Assembly: GCF_003464165.1 (NCBI RefSeq)
Contig: NZ_QSEK01000009.1
Coordinates: forward strand, 13,953-77,952
Reading direction: 5' to 3'
Length of the DNA: 64,000 nucleotides
Source of the DNA: Eubacterium sp. AM49-13BH
GTDB lineage: Bacteria > Bacillota > Clostridia > Lachnospirales > Lachnospiraceae
The notes beneath the pieces are model-generated. The model ran no database searches. It was not told the origin of the DNA and saw only the letters and a program-made list of their open reading frames with translations. Of the stretch, positions 61,837-64,000 are shown piece by piece. A program made the translations under genes and the position numbers. Position 1 is the stretch's first letter; each line of letters begins with the position of its first letter.

Positions 61837-63963
61837 TTATTCCTGTGTTCCATCATTCTTATCATCTGAATTGTCATGATGTTCATTATTATTATCATCT
61901 GAATGGTTAGTTATATTCTTCCATATATCGCTCTCGGGCTCACCACTAACTGTTGATGAATAACTTCCATCTTCATTAAATGTTACACTCTCTGCAACCT
62001 TCTCTGATGTTGAGAATAATGAAGTATCCACTGGTTCAGGGATTCCCTTTGCCTCTCTGAATATCTTCATGAATTCCTTGCCTGTGATAGTCTCATGGTC
62101 ATACAGGTATCTTGCAAGCTGATCCATTACTTCTCTGTTATCTCTTATAATCTGCTTAGCCTCTTCATAACATGACGCAATAAGCTTCTTTACTTCATCA
62201 TCAACTTCAGCCTCTGTTGCCTGTGCACAGTTCATAGATGCTCTTCCGCTAAGATACTCATCTTCGACTGTTGATAATGCAACAAGTCCGAATCTGTCTG
62301 ACATACCATATCTTGTAATCATTGTTTTGGCAAGGTTAGTTGCCTTCTTGATATCATCATAAGCACCATTAGTAACTGAACCAAATACAACTTCTTCTGC
62401 AGCACGGCCACCAACAAGTGATATAAGGTCTGTCATAAGTTCATCCTTAGTCTCAAGATGCTTCTCTTCCTCTGGGAAGTTAAGCACATAACCCAGTGAA
62501 CCATTAGTATGAGGTATAATAGTAATCTTCTGGACCGGATCAGAATTATTCTTGATAGCTCTTATAAGGGCATGTCCAATCTCATGGTAAGCAACAACCT
62601 GCTTTTCCTTCTTGCTAAGAACTCTTTCCTTCTTCTCCTTACCTGCTACAACTGTATCAAAAGCGCCAAGAAGGTCCTTCTGGGTAACAACATTTCTTCC
62701 GTTCTTAACTGCCGCAATAGCAGCTTCATTAATGATATTGGCAAGGTCTGAACCTACAAGACCACTTGTTGCCATCGCAATCTCATCAAAATCAACTGTA
62801 TCATCCATAAGTACATCCTTAGAATGTACCTTAAGAGTCTCAATTCTTCCTTTCTTATCAGGTCTGTCAACGGTAATTCTTCTGTCAAGACGGCCTGGTC
62901 TAAGTAAAGCCTTATCAAGTACCTCTGGTCTGTTAGTTGCTGCAAGAATAAATATTCCCTTAGAAGAATCAAAACCATCCATCTCTGCAAGTAACTGGTT
63001 TAATGTCTGCTCACGCTCGTCATTGCCACCGCCATACTTGGAATCTCTGCTCTTACCAATAGCATCAATCTCATCAATAAATATAATACAAGGAGCCTGC
63101 TTAGTTGCTTCCTTGAACAAGTCTCTTACTCGTGATGCACCGACACCAACGAACATCTCAACGAAATCAGAACCTGCAAGTGAGAAGAAAGGTACATCTG
63201 CCTCACCGGCTACAGCCTTGGCAAGAAGCGTCTTACCTGTTCCAGGAGGTCCTACTAAAAGTGCACCCTTAGGAAGCTTTGCACCAATCTTGGCATATTT
63301 CTCAGGGTAATGTAAGAAATCAACAATCTCTGTAAGTGATTCCTTAGCTTCATCCTGACCTGCAACATCCTTGAATGTAACACCTGTCTTTTTCTGGACA
63401 TATACTTTGGCATTGCTCTTTCCAACACCCATTCCACCCATCATTCCACCATTCTTAGCAATTCTTCTATATACAAATGCAAAGATTATATATATGAATA
63501 AAAATGGCAGTACATATGCTAGCAGAAATTCTACGATTGAAGAACTTGAATCCGGAATATATCCTTCAAACTCAATTCCTTTTCTCTTAAGAAGCGGTAC
63601 AAGAGTATCATCATTAACATATCCTGTATAATATGTGTATGAAACTCCTGCTATGCCAGACTGTTTCTCCTCTTCAACTGGTGTAATAAGGATTCTGTCC
63701 TGATCTAATGCTACTTTCTTTACCTTATCTTCATCAATCATCTGCATGAACTGGTCGTAGCTTATCTCCTTGTATGTCGCATTCCTAAACATATTGCTAA
63801 GAAGCGTAAGCCCTATAAATGTTACAACTGCCGCTATAATAATGAATATTATAAGGTTAACATTCTTTGGCTTCTTATTATTATTGTTGTTATTACGATT
63901 ATTGTTGCGGTTATCGTTATTATTATAACCATTGTCATAACCGTTGTTGTTATAATTATCCAT
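61837..63963 (-). CDS. ftsH: ATP-dependent zinc metalloprotease FtsH
   Basis: A 708-residue membrane protease that degrades misfolded and regulatory membrane proteins. Two membrane segments (IIFIIIAAVVTFIGLTLLS; AYVLPFLFIYIIFAFVY) flank an extracytoplasmic part. The AAA domain has GPPGTGKTLLAKAVAG (about 240), IIFIDEIDAIG and the SRH region; the zinc site is HEIGHA (about 461). The first 30 residues are an unusual Asn/Asp/Gly/Tyr-rich low-complexity stretch. AGGAGAAGAG precedes the ATG at 63963. A basic, Asp/Asn/His-rich tail ends the protein. Confidence 0.97.
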   Translation of the reverse strand: MDNYNNNGYDNGYNNNDNRNNNRNNNNNNKKPKNVNLIIFIIIAAVVTFIGLTLLSNMFRNATYKEISYDQFMQMIDEDKVKKVALDQDRILITPVEEEKQSGIAGVSYTYYTGYVNDDTLVPLLKRKGIEFEGYIPDSSSSIVEFLLAYVLPFLFIYIIFAFVYRRIAKNGGMMGGMGVGKSNAKVYVQKKTGVTFKDVAGQDEAKESLTEIVDFLHYPEKYAKIGAKLPKGALLVGPPGTGKTLLAKAVAGEADVPFFSLAGSDFVEMFVGVGASRVRDLFKEATKQAPCIIFIDEIDAIGKSRDSKYGGGNDEREQTLNQLLAEMDGFDSSKGIFILAATNRPEVLDKALLRPGRLDRRITVDRPDKKGRIETLKVHSKDVLMDDTVDFDEIAMATSGLVGSDLANIINEAAIAAVKNGRNVVTQKDLLGAFDTVVAGKEKKERVLSKKEKQVVAYHEIGHALIRAIKNNSDPVQKITIIPHTNGSLGYVLNFPEEEKHLETKDELMTDLISLVGGRAAEEVVFGSVTNGAYDDIKKATNLAKTMITRYGMSDRFGLVALSTVEDEYLSGRASMNCAQATEAEVDDEVKKLIASCYEEAKQIIRDNREVMDQLARYLYDHETITGKEFMKIFREAKGIPEPVDTSLFSTSEKVAESVTFNEDGSYSSTVSGEPESDIWKNITNHSDDNNNEHHDNSDDKNDGTQE

Positions 63964-64000
63964 ACTCTTCTCCTGATATGATACTGTACTTATCTTAAGC

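Noticed and set aside
1..64000. tRNA, rRNA and CRISPR features
   Set aside because: I looked through the intergenic regions on both strands and saw no tRNA-like cloverleaf with a TTCAAATC-type arm, no rRNA sequence and no repeat-spacer array.

Overview
The window looks like a low-GC Gram-positive anaerobe, most likely a member of the Lachnospiraceae (Clostridia). The chromosomal flank carries family-typical versions of lysS (with a C-terminal tRNA-binding domain), greA, dusB, a DUF6145-type gene, birA, argF, pfkA, dnaE and ftsH. I cannot name the genus. Nearly every gene is on the minus strand; the clear exceptions are a 150-residue ORF at 16432-16884 and a deliberately inverted hsdS cassette at 12391-13016.

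Positions 1 to about 48.3 kb are an integrative and conjugative element (ICE) of the Tn1549/CTn type. Its left end and its integrase lie outside the window; its right end lies between roughly 48.15 and 48.37 kb, just beyond the 3' end of lysS. Read leftwards (direction of transcription) it has: ParA/ParB with a non-coding, hairpin-rich stretch upstream; a very large Cna-B-type surface adhesin; small ICE proteins; a 2,395-residue methylase/SNF2-helicase polyvalent protein; a Toprim primase; MobC and relaxase next to a nested palindrome that is a good oriT candidate; PcfB, an ArdC-like antirestriction protein, VirD4, a VirB2-like pilin, VirB6, PrgI/VirB3, VirB4, sortase B and a muramidase/CHAP wall hydrolase. 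This is a complete Gram-positive type IV secretion set.

The left 16 kb is cargo: an SOS-like set (LexA-type regulator, YolD-like protein, Y-family polymerase), two small immunity-like genes, and a defence locus. The defence locus is a type I restriction-modification system (hsdM, hsdS, hsdR) with its own tyrosine recombinase, two hsdS genes and four copies of a 14-bp core sequence in alternating orientation. The copies flank the second target-recognition cassette of each hsdS gene. In the present state one hsdS is whole, while the other is cut to a half subunit with its second half lying inverted beside it. This is a specificity shufflon with four predicted whole HsdS products. An Mrr-like nuclease and an unrecognised membrane-anchored protein are part of the same operon.

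The two points I consider most worth following up are this shufflon and a tnpV gene (37055-37408) encoded wholly inside the giant helicase gene, same strand, +1 frame, with its own strong ribosome-binding site. Three long genes (hsdR, the adhesin, lysS) are each broken by a single missing base in a run of 2-3 identical bases; because lysS is essential, base-calling errors must be excluded before any of the three is called a pseudogene.

From 48.4 kb to the end is core chromosome: greA-lysS driven from a consensus promoter; a small-membrane-protein/birA/DUF6145/dusB operon; argF with an ArgR-like box and three 62-bp tandem hairpin repeats downstream; a secreted cell-wall hydrolase with a WalR-type box; a SpoU-type rRNA methylase followed by a terminator; then pfkA, dnaE and ftsH.
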